A stretch of 5,189 nucleotides of DNA from an uncultured Desulfuromonadales bacterium (GCA_945788205.1 CALZLE010000125.1:1-5189); one strand, 5' to 3'. Counted from the stretch's first letter, positions 1 to 4,954 are shown. The notes: generated by a model not told the origin, from the letters alone. Numbers and translations are program-made.

Positions 1-130
1 GAAACTCCTGCCGATCAGTCTTGCTCTTCGCCATCAATTCATCAATCGATGAATTGGAGTAGCAGAGCCGGGCCGCGGCAGCAACAACCTGTTCCGGGTC
101 GGGAGTATGGGTCAACAGTGCGACATGCAT
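1..130 (-). CDS. thyX: Flavin-dependent thymidylate synthase ThyX, N-terminal part (gene runs off the left edge)
   Basis: The first 43 codons are visible. The protein begins MHVALLTHTPDPEQ and continues with VVAAAARLCYS, the N-terminal signature of ThyX proteins (a 'hTPxPExxVAAAARLCYS' pattern). By family knowledge ThyX makes dTMP from dUMP in the cytoplasm using FAD, NADPH and methylene-tetrahydrofolate, and replaces the unrelated ThyA. The diagnostic RHRxxSxNxxSxRY motif would lie beyond the window and cannot be checked. The start is the ATG at 130-128. A second ATG at 126-124 is out of frame. The Shine-Dalgarno match is poor: only a GGAT about 9 nt upstream. The gene is codirectional with rpmE, 66 nt downstream of it, but an intrinsic terminator lies between them with only about 21 nt from the T-tract to the start codon. 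Rho-rpmE-thyX is an order I associate with Geobacter relatives. The assignment is confident for a fragment. Confidence 0.87.
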   Translation of the reverse strand, partial: MHVALLTHTPDPEQVVAAAARLCYSNSSIDELMAKSKTDRQEF

Positions 131-151
131 ATTTTTTTATCCGATAAAACG

Positions 152-176
152 AAAAAAGGCGGCCCAGTGGGCCGCC
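152..176 (-). terminator. Intrinsic terminator after rpmE
   Basis: On the minus strand, GGCGGCCCA and TGGGCCGCC form a perfect inverted repeat at 158-176 around a single central base. In practice this is a 7-8 bp GC stem with a 3-5 nt loop, and it is followed directly by six Ts (152-157). It starts about 20 nt after the rpmE stop codon. This is a textbook Rho-independent terminator for the rho-rpmE transcript. Its T-tract ends about 21 nt before the thyX start, so thyX needs read-through or a promoter inside or upstream of the hairpin. Confidence 0.9.
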
Positions 177-196
177 CGATTTCTCTACCCGTATTG

Positions 197-400
197 TTAC
201 TTCTGGGCGTACTTTTTGCGGAAGCGCTCGATCCGACCAGCGGTATCGATCAGCTTCTGCTTACCGGTGTAGAACGGGTGGCAAGCGGAACAGATTTCAG
301 TATGGATCTCTTTTTCAAGAGTCGAACTGGTATCAAATGTGTTCCCACAGTCACAACGTACGGTGACTTCCTGATACTTGGGATGGATTCCTTCTTTCAT
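197..400 (-). CDS. rpmE: 50S ribosomal protein L31, zinc-binding (C+) type
   Basis: This 67-residue protein starts MKEGIHPKYQEVTVRCDCGN and is typical L31 in length and sequence. L31 sits at the 50S central protuberance and bridges to the 30S subunit. Four cysteines, C16, C18, C37 and C40, form the CxC...CxxC zinc site, so this is the C+ form and not the zinc-independent paralogue. The YTGKQK segment at residues 44-49 and the basic C-terminal RIERFRKKY are also typical. The frame is open for 18 codons upstream (to 454), but I chose the ATG at 400-398 because it gives the family's usual N-terminus and has an AGGAG (408-412) 7 nt before it. The gene lies 98 nt downstream of rho with no terminator between them, so cotranscription with rho is likely. 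A terminator follows the stop codon. Confidence 0.95.
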   Translation of the reverse strand: MKEGIHPKYQEVTVRCDCGNTFDTSSTLEKEIHTEICSACHPFYTGKQKLIDTAGRIERFRKKYAQK

Positions 401-407
401 CTTTTTT

Positions 408-412
408 CTCCT
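408..412 (-). promoter_or_regulatory. Ribosome binding site fixing the rpmE start
   Basis: AGGAG on the minus strand, within AAGGAGA, lies 7 nt before the ATG at 400. It supports the 67-residue L31 rather than the longer open frame that begins at 454. Confidence 0.8.
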
Positions 413-446
413 TGGCGACCTGGCTTTGTACAGGCCTATAGGTATT

Positions 447-464
447 AGCGGCAAACAAACCGCT
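447..464 (-). repeat. Small hairpin in the rho-rpmE intergenic stretch
   Basis: AGCGG (447-451) and CCGCT (460-464) form a 5-bp stem with an 8-nt loop, about 35 nt after the rho stop and about 50 nt before rpmE. No T-tract follows, so it is not a convincing terminator. It could be an RNA processing or stability element, or a leader structure bound by ribosomal protein L31, but neither role can be shown from the sequence. The stem is short enough to be chance. Confidence 0.25.
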
Positions 465-498
465 TATTTATCACTTTTAGCACATCCAATCAAGCGCT

Positions 499-1746
499 TT
501 ATTGGTTCATCGAATCCAGAAAATCTTGATTGGTTTCTGTTTCGGCCAGCTTTTCGAGCAGGAACTCCATACTGTCAACGGTATTCATGCTGGAGAGAAC
601 CTTACGCAGCAGCCAGGTGCGCTGCAATTGCGACGGATCGACCAGCAGATCCTCTTTCCGAGTACCGGAACGGTTGATATCCATCGCCGGGTAGGTCCGC
701 TTATCGGCCAGTCGACGGTCGAGGTGCAGCTCCATATTACCGGTCCCCTTGAACTCCTCGAAGATGACCTCATCCATCTTGCTGCCGGTATCGATCAGGG
801 CGGTGGCAATAATGGTCAGGCTGCCACCCTCTTCGATATTCCGCGCGGCACCGAAGAAACGTTTCGGCTTGTGCAGGGCATGAGCATCGACACCACCGGA
901 AAGAATCTTTCCGGAGGACGGGATGATGGTGTTGTAAGCACGGGCCAGACGAGTGATCGAGTCGAGCAGGATAACCACGTCATGCTTGTGCTCAACCAGG
1001 CGGCGGGCTTTTTCAATAACCATCTCGGCGACCTGCACATGACGGTTGGCCGGCTCGTCAAAGGTCGAGGAGATAACCTCGCCGTTGACGCTACGCTGCA
1101 TATCGGTAACTTCCTCGGGACGCTCATCGATCAACAGAACAATCAGGTAGGCTTCCGGATGGTTGGTAGAAATCGAATTGGCAATATTCTGCAGCAACAC
1201 AGTTTTACCGGTTCGCGGTGGCGCGACAATCAGGCCACGCTGTCCCTTGCCGATCGGTGAGACCAGATCGATAACTCGAGTCGCATGATTGTCTGAACCG
1301 TTTTCCATCGTCAGTTGCTGATCAGGGTAAAGTGGGGTCAGGTTGTCGAAGAAGGTCTTTTCACGCATCTTCGATGGATCATCAAAGTTGACCTCAGCAA
1401 CCTTCAGCAGTGCAAAGTAACGCTCCCCCTCTTTCGGCGGCCGAATCTGCCCGGCAACGGTGTCGCCCGTACGCAGTGCAAAACGACGAATCTGCGATGG
1501 GGAAATATAAATATCATCCGGCCCCGGCAAATAGTTCGCATCCGGCGCGCGTAGAAAACCGAACCCATCTGGAAGAATCTCGAGAACTCCCTCGCCAAAA
1601 ATGGCTTTCTTTTTCGCCGCAGTCGCATTGAGAATGGCAAAAATTAAGTCCTGGCGACGCATGCCACCGATTTCTTCCAGCTTCAGATCCTTGCCGAGCG
1701 CGATCAGCTCAGAAATTTTCTGCTTCTTCAGTTCTTTTAAATTCAT
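499..1746 (-). CDS. rho: Transcription termination factor Rho
   Basis: The product is 415 residues, close to the 419 of E. coli Rho. Rho is a hexameric RNA-dependent ATPase/translocase that ends transcription at unstructured C-rich sites. Domains in order: an N-terminal helical Rho_N domain (about 1-45); the cold-shock-like primary RNA-binding domain (about 50-125) with the RNP1-type DGFGFLR at 60-66; and the RecA-like ATPase domain (about 150-390). Visible motifs are Walker A APPRTGKT (175-182, K181), the catalytic-glutamate segment DERPEEVTDM (207-216, E211), Walker B VVILLDS (257-263, D262), the Q-loop SGKILSGGVDAHA (278-290), the R-loop TGSKMDE (320-326) and the arginine finger in SGTRKED (R363). 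No key residue is missing and there is no insertion in the RNA-binding domain. The ATG at 1746 is preceded by GGAG (1752-1755), 5 nt upstream. It heads the rho-rpmE unit. The upstream non-coding region of more than 300 nt leaves room for the leader autoregulation known for rho in other bacteria. Confidence 0.98.
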   Translation of the reverse strand: MNLKELKKQKISELIALGKDLKLEEIGGMRRQDLIFAILNATAAKKKAIFGEGVLEILPDGFGFLRAPDANYLPGPDDIYISPSQIRRFALRTGDTVAGQIRPPKEGERYFALLKVAEVNFDDPSKMREKTFFDNLTPLYPDQQLTMENGSDNHATRVIDLVSPIGKGQRGLIVAPPRTGKTVLLQNIANSISTNHPEAYLIVLLIDERPEEVTDMQRSVNGEVISSTFDEPANRHVQVAEMVIEKARRLVEHKHDVVILLDSITRLARAYNTIIPSSGKILSGGVDAHALHKPKRFFGAARNIEEGGSLTIIATALIDTGSKMDEVIFEEFKGTGNMELHLDRRLADKRTYPAMDINRSGTRKEDLLVDPSQLQRTWLLRKVLSSMNTVDSMEFLLEKLAETETNQDFLDSMNQ

Positions 1747-1812
1747 AGGTTCTCCAGGTTTTCCAGTCGGACATGCAGGGACCGTACTCTACGGGTTTGC
1801 ATAAAATAAGGG

Positions 1813-1831
1813 GATAAATGAAATGATTATC
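1813..1831 (-). promoter_or_regulatory. Fur-box-like dyad in the rho leader (weak)
   Basis: The minus-strand 19-mer GATAATCATTTCATTTATC matches the classical Fur-box consensus GATAATGATAATCATTATC at 13 of 19 positions by my count, and its ends form a GATAA/TTATC dyad. It lies 67 nt before the rho start codon. Fur control of rho is not something I know to be established. In AT-rich intergenic DNA a 13/19 match can be chance. Confidence 0.2.
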
Positions 1832-1950
1832 GTTTTTGAGCACTCTGATATGGTCAAAGCTCTGTCGATCTGTATTTTAAGTATCAAAGATAATTATTTT
1901 GCAGTTGGCGGTTTTTATATATGAATGACTTGCTTGAATTTCTATTCTGA

Positions 1951-1968
1951 AGGTTGCTCACTCAACCT
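1951..1968. repeat. Inverted repeat AGGTTG-6 nt-CAACCT
   Basis: A perfect 6-bp inverted repeat with a 6-nt loop (CTCACT on the plus strand) lies about 205 nt before the rho start codon. No T-tract follows on either strand, so it is not a terminator. It could be an operator or leader hairpin, or chance. Confidence 0.25.
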
Positions 1969-2073
1969 AGCACTGGCAGGATCATTTAGAGGCAGGCGCG
2001 TCATCGCGTCTTCATAACGTATAATGCAGCTTTTACCCGCTTTGCGTCTCTGTGTCAACAGTGAAAAACAATT

Positions 2074-2313
2074 TTAATCTTCGTCGAAAGGCTTTTCTTC
2101 CTGACAATGCTGAGCCAGTAACTGCTCTATCCCCTGCACTAACTCACAGGAAGCAACGCCGATATAATCGGATTAAATCCGGCCGATTTGCCGCAGCTCG
2201 GCGTTGACCTTTTCCTGCTTGGCCATCGCCTCCTGTAACTGCTGGCGAAAATCTTCATGATCGAAGCGGCAAGCGGGGTCTTGGTTCTGCTGTTTGTTCT
2301 GCGAATCCAACGA
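2074..2313 (-). pseudogene. Short degenerate coding remnant with an in-frame TAA, unrecognised
   Basis: On the minus strand one frame reads 46 codons without a stop from 2313 (bounded upstream by TGA at 2316-2314) to a TAA at 2175-2173. It then stays open for 32 more codons to a second TAA at 2076-2074. The first part is rich in Q, E, K and A and looks helical: FRQQLQEAMAKQEKVNAELR. The second part includes ASCELVQGIEQLLAQHC and an acidic end. Codon choice, such as repeated CAG/CAA, GAG and GCC, looks like coding sequence. There is no ATG with a ribosome binding site at the upstream end. The only in-frame ATG lies about 17 codons before the first TAA. The helical segment ending near the TAA faintly resembles the C-termini of type I restriction HsdM subunits, but that is too weak to name it. 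The alternatives are two tiny genes or chance. Confidence 0.35.
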
Positions 2314-2356
2314 TCAGCTCTAAAGAAAAGATGCAGGAATCGGGTCTAACCAACGA

Positions 2357-3130
2357 CTATTTTAGTGAATCGAGAAGTCCCGGACTGAGCCCGGAAACGA
2401 TCCGGTCAAAAAGCTGATCGTACATTCGAGGCAAACGGGCCTTTTTCTTCTCTTCCGACCGCTCGTCCAACGTTTTCTCAATCCCCGCCAAACCGATATT
2501 TTTCACGTGAACCTGATCGGTACGATTGTAATAGGCTTCATCGAAATCAGCATACTGCAACAATACAGCGCGCACAGCATCACCACCGACCAATTCCCAA
2601 AGCACCTGCCCGTTTCGATCAATCACAGTTGCTGTTGCCATGACATCGTTATATCGGGTTGTCAGCGATTCAAACTTGGTCCGCGAACGACGCGTCTCCG
2701 TGATCTGTGCTCCGGAAAAAACCACAACCAACAAAGCATCAACTACGTTCCGCTGGGCCAGCTCCGCAATCGACTGCTGATTGAACTGATACCCTAACGG
2801 ACGCCCGTTCTTATCGGGAGAGTTTGCACCCGTCAGCAATGACAAGGCCAAAAGGTCAGGGCTTCCAGACAGAGGACGGACATCGAAATAGCCTTTTTTA
2901 TCCCGCAACCTTTCGACGAGCAGTTCGTGCTTTCCAGCACTTGAACGGCTCAACAGATCGAGCAGAGGCTCTTTTTGCGGATATTCAAAATGGGCGGCTG
3001 TGTCGATCACCAGCGGCAACACTCCCAGGACCTGAACTTTCTCCTGATAATCCTGCTTCGAAACTTGAAATTTTCCCCAACTACAACCAGCGAGAAGTAA
3101 GAGTAAGCTGTACAATAACCACCTTTTCAT
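2357..3130 (-). CDS. Uncharacterised outer-membrane-type lipoprotein
   Basis: I do not recognise the family. The 257-residue product begins MKRWLLYSLLLLLAGCSWGK. This is a positively charged start, a leucine-rich core and the lipobox LAGC, so C16 should be lipidated after signal peptidase II cleavage. It is the only cysteine in the protein. Residue +2 is Ser, which under the E. coli Lol rule favours the outer membrane facing the periplasm. The mature part looks alpha/beta: a strand at about 32-42 (VQVLGVLPLVI), a hydrophobic strand VVDALLVVVF (129-138), and a MATATVIDRNGQVLWE hairpin (164-179) like those of small periplasmic lipoproteins that take part in envelope assembly. The C-terminal third is charged (DERSEEKKKAR, 222-232). 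The frame opens 8 codons earlier, at 3154. I chose the ATG at 3130 because GGGAGG lies 5 nt before it and because it gives a proper signal peptide. The gene lies 106 nt downstream of gluQ and has its own promoter candidate. No intrinsic terminator is visible after it. Confidence 0.82.
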   Translation of the reverse strand: MKRWLLYSLLLLLAGCSWGKFQVSKQDYQEKVQVLGVLPLVIDTAAHFEYPQKEPLLDLLSRSSAGKHELLVERLRDKKGYFDVRPLSGSPDLLALSLLTGANSPDKNGRPLGYQFNQQSIAELAQRNVVDALLVVVFSGAQITETRRSRTKFESLTTRYNDVMATATVIDRNGQVLWELVGGDAVRAVLLQYADFDEAYYNRTDQVHVKNIGLAGIEKTLDERSEEKKKARLPRMYDQLFDRIVSGLSPGLLDSLK

Positions 3131-3135
3131 TTTTT

Positions 3136-3141
3136 CCTCCC
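3136..3141 (-). promoter_or_regulatory. Strong ribosome binding site fixing the lipoprotein start
   Basis: GGGAGG on the minus strand ends 5 nt before the ATG at 3130. It decides in favour of the start that places the signal peptide at the N-terminus, and against the upstream in-frame start at 3154. Confidence 0.8.
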
Positions 3142-3173
3142 GATTAGCAGGCATACTCGCCTGAAAAGAATAC

Positions 3174-3201
3174 TTAATACTCCAAATGAATCAAATATCA
3201 A
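3174..3201 (-). promoter_or_regulatory. Candidate sigma-70-type promoter for the lipoprotein gene
   Basis: On the minus strand TTGATA (3201-3196) and TATTAA (3179-3174) are separated by 16 nt and lie about 45-70 nt before the lipoprotein start. Each hexamer is close to consensus. A competing pair in the same DNA, TTGATT and TATTCT at 16 nt, lies slightly downstream, so the exact transcription start is uncertain. Confidence 0.45.
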
Positions 3202-3236
3202 GCGGCAGAAATAACCGCAACAGAACACCCACCAAG

Positions 3237-4181
3237 CTATAGGACCTCTGATTTTCGTTCAAAATCGGGTGCCAAACATTCCGCAGTCTTCACCCGGGCG
3301 ACATCAAAATGTCTCAGACCCCAGTCCAGAACCTCCGAGCCTGAAGCCCCGACTAGCTCCCCAGGGGGCTGTTGACCCAAAAAACAAAACGCAGCCCAAA
3401 GAGCTTGGCAACGGTTCTCTGGAGTAATAATAGCGGATTTTCCGTGTCGCTTGCTCAATTTTTGCCCGTCTACACCCACAGCAAGAGGCAGATGGTAATA
3501 ATCAGGACGTGACTGCTGCAAACATTGGTAAAGATAGACCTGTCTCGGTGTTGAAGAGAGCAGATCGGCACCTCGAACGACCTGATTGACTCCCGAATCG
3601 ATATCATCAACAACCACCGCCAGTTGATAAGCAAAAAGCCCATCGGCCCGCTGCAGAACAAAGTCACCAACCTCGCGTTGCAGATTCTGCCGCAAGGTTC
3701 CGAAAATCAAATCTTGGCAGAAAATTTCCTCATCCGGCACCTGCAACCGAAGCGATCTTTCCGCCCGCTGCCCGACCGGCCCGCGGCGACAGGTCCCTGG
3801 ATAGATCGGTCCATCATCTCCTGAATGCGGCGCACTGGCAATGAGCTCGCGACGCGAACAACTACAATCGAACACCAATTCCCGTTTCCTCAACTGCTGC
3901 AGAACCTGTTGATAACGGCTGAAGCGCTGGCTCTGGTAGATGACCTCACCATCCCATTCAAAACCACACAGCTCCAACAGCTTGAGAATTGCGTCCGCCG
4001 ACCCCACAACGACCCGAGGCGGATCGAGATCTTCAACCCGCAACAACCAATCTCCCCCAGCCTGCTTTGCGAGCAGGTAACTGCCGAGGGCCGCGACCAA
4101 GGAGCCGAAGTGTAGTGGCCCGGTCGGACTCGGTGCAAAACGCCCCACCAAAGGAGTGGTTATTCCTTGCTCTGAAACCAT
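3237..4181 (-). CDS. gluQ: Glutamyl-Q tRNA(Asp) synthetase
   Basis: The 314-residue product matches the short GluRS paralogue GluQ-RS (YadB, 308 residues in E. coli). The enzyme activates glutamate without tRNA and attaches it to the queuosine base at the wobble position of tRNA(Asp). It has the catalytic domain only, without the anticodon-binding domain of a true GluRS. Visible motifs are FAPSPTGPLHFGSL (15-28, the HIGH region at HFGS 24-27), RVEDLDPPR (48-56), the zinc site C106-x-C108 ... Y127-x3-C131 as in YadB, VVRGADLL (201-208) and KLSKRHGK (241-248, the KMSKS motif). The C-terminal tail ends KTAECLAPDFERKSEVL. The ATG at 4181 gives the usual short N-terminus. Only a weak purine run (GAAGAAG) precedes it, so translation may be modest. 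The gene is divergent from the Rrf2 regulator and upstream of the lipoprotein gene. No dksA, its common partner in gamma-proteobacteria, is in the window. Confidence 0.95.
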   Translation of the reverse strand: MVSEQGITTPLVGRFAPSPTGPLHFGSLVAALGSYLLAKQAGGDWLLRVEDLDPPRVVVGSADAILKLLELCGFEWDGEVIYQSQRFSRYQQVLQQLRKRELVFDCSCSRRELIASAPHSGDDGPIYPGTCRRGPVGQRAERSLRLQVPDEEIFCQDLIFGTLRQNLQREVGDFVLQRADGLFAYQLAVVVDDIDSGVNQVVRGADLLSSTPRQVYLYQCLQQSRPDYYHLPLAVGVDGQKLSKRHGKSAIITPENRCQALWAAFCFLGQQPPGELVGASGSEVLDWGLRHFDVARVKTAECLAPDFERKSEVL

Positions 4182-4227
4182 AAATAATCTTCTTCATCAG
4201 TTTTTGTTCGTCGTTCAATTAATTAGA

Positions 4228-4256
4228 ATGATGCGACCAGAGGCAAAAACTGTCAA
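4228..4256 (-). promoter_or_regulatory. Candidate gluQ promoter
   Basis: On the minus strand a perfect -35 TTGACA (4256-4251) is followed after 17 nt by CATCAT (4233-4228), a modest -10. The start codon lies about 47 nt further on. The -35 box is half covered by the dyad TGTCA-AGC-TGACA at 4251-4263, a possible repressor site. Confidence 0.5.
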
Positions 4257-4263
4257 GCTGACA
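4251..4263. repeat. Short perfect dyad TGTCA-AGC-TGACA in the divergent control region
   Basis: Two 5-bp arms flank a 3-nt centre, and the dyad overlaps the gluQ -35 box. It lies about 30 nt upstream of the -35 box of the Rrf2 gene. Its position suits an operator shared by the two divergent promoters. It does not match the E. coli IscR site consensus as I recall it, so the binding protein is unknown. Confidence 0.35.
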
Positions 4264-4291
4264 AAATATGACCAAGAGTGTAAACAACCCG

Positions 4292-4320
4292 TTGACATCA
4301 TCCAGGCTTCCGTGTATCTC
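4292..4320 (+). promoter_or_regulatory. Candidate promoter of the Rrf2 regulator gene
   Basis: A perfect -35 TTGACA (4292-4297) is followed after 17 nt by TATCTC (4315-4320). Transcription would start near 4327, giving a leader of about 27 nt. A small TATC-8 nt-GATA dyad (4315-4330) covers the -10 box and start point. This is where an autorepressing Rrf2 protein might bind, but the arms are only 4 bp. Confidence 0.6.
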
Positions 4321-4340
4321 TAACTCGATAAGTAAACTTT

Positions 4341-4345
4341 GGAGG
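4341..4345 (+). promoter_or_regulatory. Ribosome binding site deciding a GTG start
   Basis: GGAGG lies 8 nt before the GTG at 4354. An in-frame TTG at 4339 overlaps this site and cannot be the main start. The GTG gives the family's usual N-terminus (VITRATEYAIR). Confidence 0.8.
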
Positions 4346-4353
4346 TACAAAAA

Positions 4354-4776
4354 GTGGTCATTACCCGAGCAACAGAGTACGCAATCAGAACCATCATCTA
4401 CCTGGCTCAACAGCCAAAGGATGAGATTGTCCTGAAAAAAGATATCTGCCGCACACAGGACGTGACACCTGCTTTTCTCACAAAAATCTTACAGCCGTTG
4501 ATCAAGACCGGAATTGTCAGCTCTCAACGTGGAGTAGGCGGTGGATTTCTGCTGGCCAGAGATCCCGAGGAGATCAATTTGCTCGACATCCTGCAGGCTG
4601 AAGAGGGTGAGTTGAAACTGAACCACTGCCTGATTGATGAAAATGTCTGTCAACGTGACCAACACTGCTCTGCCCACGACGTCTGGAACGAAGCACAACG
4701 GGAAATGATCAAGGTTCTACAAAAATATAGTGTTGCGGAGCTGGTTCAGCGTGAAAAGAAAAAGCTGGGCAGCTGA
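4354..4776 (+). CDS. Rrf2/IscR-family transcriptional regulator with a probable Fe-S site
   Basis: The 140-residue product begins at a GTG. It has the Rrf2 winged helix: an ATEYAIRTIIYLA first helix (6-18), a recognition region about 37-51 (VTPAFLTKILQPLIK), and a wing with SSQRGVGGGFLLAR (56-69). Next come NLLDIL (75-80) and a cysteine cluster C92-x6-C99-x5-C105-x2-H108. E. coli IscR ligates its [2Fe-2S] cluster through C92, C98, C104 and H107. The same four ligands are present here, with one extra residue between the first two cysteines. I infer a cluster-binding sensor that controls genes for Fe-S assembly, cysteine metabolism or redox stress. It is not followed by iscS/iscU. A strong terminator lies 36 nt downstream, so it is monocistronic. 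It faces away from gluQ, and self-regulation through 4251-4330 is plausible. It could equally be a CymR- or NsrR-like branch, so I give no symbol. Confidence 0.9.
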   Translation: MVITRATEYAIRTIIYLAQQPKDEIVLKKDICRTQDVTPAFLTKILQPLIKTGIVSSQRGVGGGFLLARDPEEINLLDILQAEEGELKLNHCLIDENVCQRDQHCSAHDVWNEAQREMIKVLQKYSVAELVQREKKKLGS

Positions 4777-4781
4777 TCGCC

Positions 4782-4805
4782 TTCTAAATACCGATACCAT
4801 TAGAA
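4782..4805. repeat. Weak inverted repeat TTCTAA-12 nt-TTAGAA after the regulator stop
   Basis: Two 6-nt complementary arms (4782-4787 and 4800-4805) flank a 12-nt loop that contains a direct ATACC-G-ATACC repeat. The arms are AT-rich, so the hairpin would be weak. It sits between the Rrf2 stop and the main terminator and is probably incidental. Confidence 0.2.
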
Positions 4806-4811
4806 ACAAAG

Positions 4812-4846
4812 AAAAGGGGCCACGGAAATTTCCGTGGCCCCTTTTT
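4812..4846 (+). terminator. Bidirectional intrinsic terminator, perfect 34-nt palindrome
   Basis: Bases 4812-4828 and 4829-4845 are exact reverse complements. The core GGGGCCACGG/CCGTGGCCCC (10 bp) is flanked by A4 on the left and T5 on the right (4842-4846), with an AAATTT centre forming the loop. It ends the Rrf2 transcript on the plus strand. In the other direction the run is TTTTC, so it can also stop transcripts arriving from the convergent ammonium transporter gene. Confidence 0.93.
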
Positions 4847-4850
4847 ATCT

Positions 4851-4893
4851 AAAAAGTGCCCTGGTAACCAGGAGGGATTAGGTCGCCAGGGCA
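4851..4893 (-). terminator. Probable terminator of the amt transcript
   Basis: On the minus strand TGCCCTGG (4893-4886) pairs with CCAGGGCA (4864-4857), and TTTTT follows within 2 nt (4855-4851). The CCAGG at the 3' arm can instead pair with the nearby CCTGG to make a compact CCTGGT/ACCAGG hairpin (4872-4860), so two exclusive folds compete. Either fold plus the T-run would work as an intrinsic terminator about 95 nt after the amt stop. Confidence 0.55.
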
Positions 4894-4896
4894 AAG

Positions 4897-4919
4897 CAGG
4901 AGGCTGCCACTGCCTCCTG
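4897..4919 (-). repeat. Stable hairpin CAGGAGGC-7 nt-GCCTCCTG in the amt 3' region
   Basis: An 8-bp perfect GC-rich stem (4919-4912 with 4904-4897) and a 7-nt loop (AGTGGCA on the minus strand) lie just before the probable terminator. It has no T-tract of its own. With the neighbouring stems it forms a structured 3' tail. Confidence 0.6.
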
Positions 4920-4954
4920 TAAACGTGTCCTTTTGATCCAGTCTACAGCCCTCA

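Larger units (their letters stand above)
1747..2073. other. Non-coding leader/intergenic region upstream of rho
   Basis: This stretch of about 330 nt is AT-rich near rho, and I find no plausible gene on either strand. It contains the rho ribosome binding site (GGAG, 1752-1755), a 19-nt Fur-box-like dyad (1813-1831) and a small perfect inverted repeat AGGTTG-6 nt-CAACCT (1951-1968). No promoter with good -35 and -10 hexamers at 16-18 nt spacing stands out for rho. The best pair, TTGACC and GATAAT on the minus strand, is 20 nt apart and therefore weak. A long untranslated rho leader subject to Rho-dependent attenuation would fit knowledge from other bacteria, but nothing here proves it. Confidence 0.5.
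4851..4933 (-). ncRNA. Possible small RNA or processed 3' UTR downstream of amt
   Basis: A minus-strand promoter-like pair, TTGACA (4967-4962) and TAGACT (4945-4940) at 16 nt, would start transcription near 4933. The product would be a roughly 80-nt RNA with an 8-bp hairpin (4897-4919), then a terminator hairpin ending in T5 (4851-4893). Compact size, two stems and a terminal T-run fit a typical bacterial small RNA, or a 3' UTR-derived one. I recognise no known RNA family, and the promoter's -10 is only a 4/6 match. Confidence 0.3.

Noticed and set aside
502..1260. A 252-codon open frame on the plus strand, antisense to rho
   Set aside because: It lies entirely opposite rho, has no ribosome binding site or recognisable motif, and its sequence reflects the rho codon pattern read in reverse. 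Other frames overlapping rho, gluQ, rpmE and the regulator were dropped for the same reason.
1831..1858. TTGACC / GATAAT as the rho promoter on the minus strand
   Set aside because: The spacing is 20 nt, outside the usual 16-18 nt, so I did not call it as a promoter.
2173..2175. Programmed read-through or recoding at the in-frame TAA of the remnant
   Set aside because: TAA is not the selenocysteine or pyrrolysine codon, no recoding structure is evident and no start signal precedes the frame, so decay is the simpler reading.
3203..3221. GCGG/CCGC hairpin after gluQ as a terminator
   Set aside because: The stem is only about 4 bp and no proper T-run follows on the minus strand.
4339..4353. 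TTG start for the Rrf2 regulator, 5 codons upstream
   Set aside because: The TTG overlaps the GGAGG ribosome binding site. The GTG at 4354, 8 nt after that site, gives the normal family N-terminus.
4881..4913. Ten-codon minus-strand mini-gene (GTG start, peptide MAASCFALAT) after an AGGAGG
   Set aside because: The AGGAGG is only 2 nt from the GTG and is buried in an 8-bp stem, and the peptide resembles nothing known. It is most likely chance within the hairpin region.
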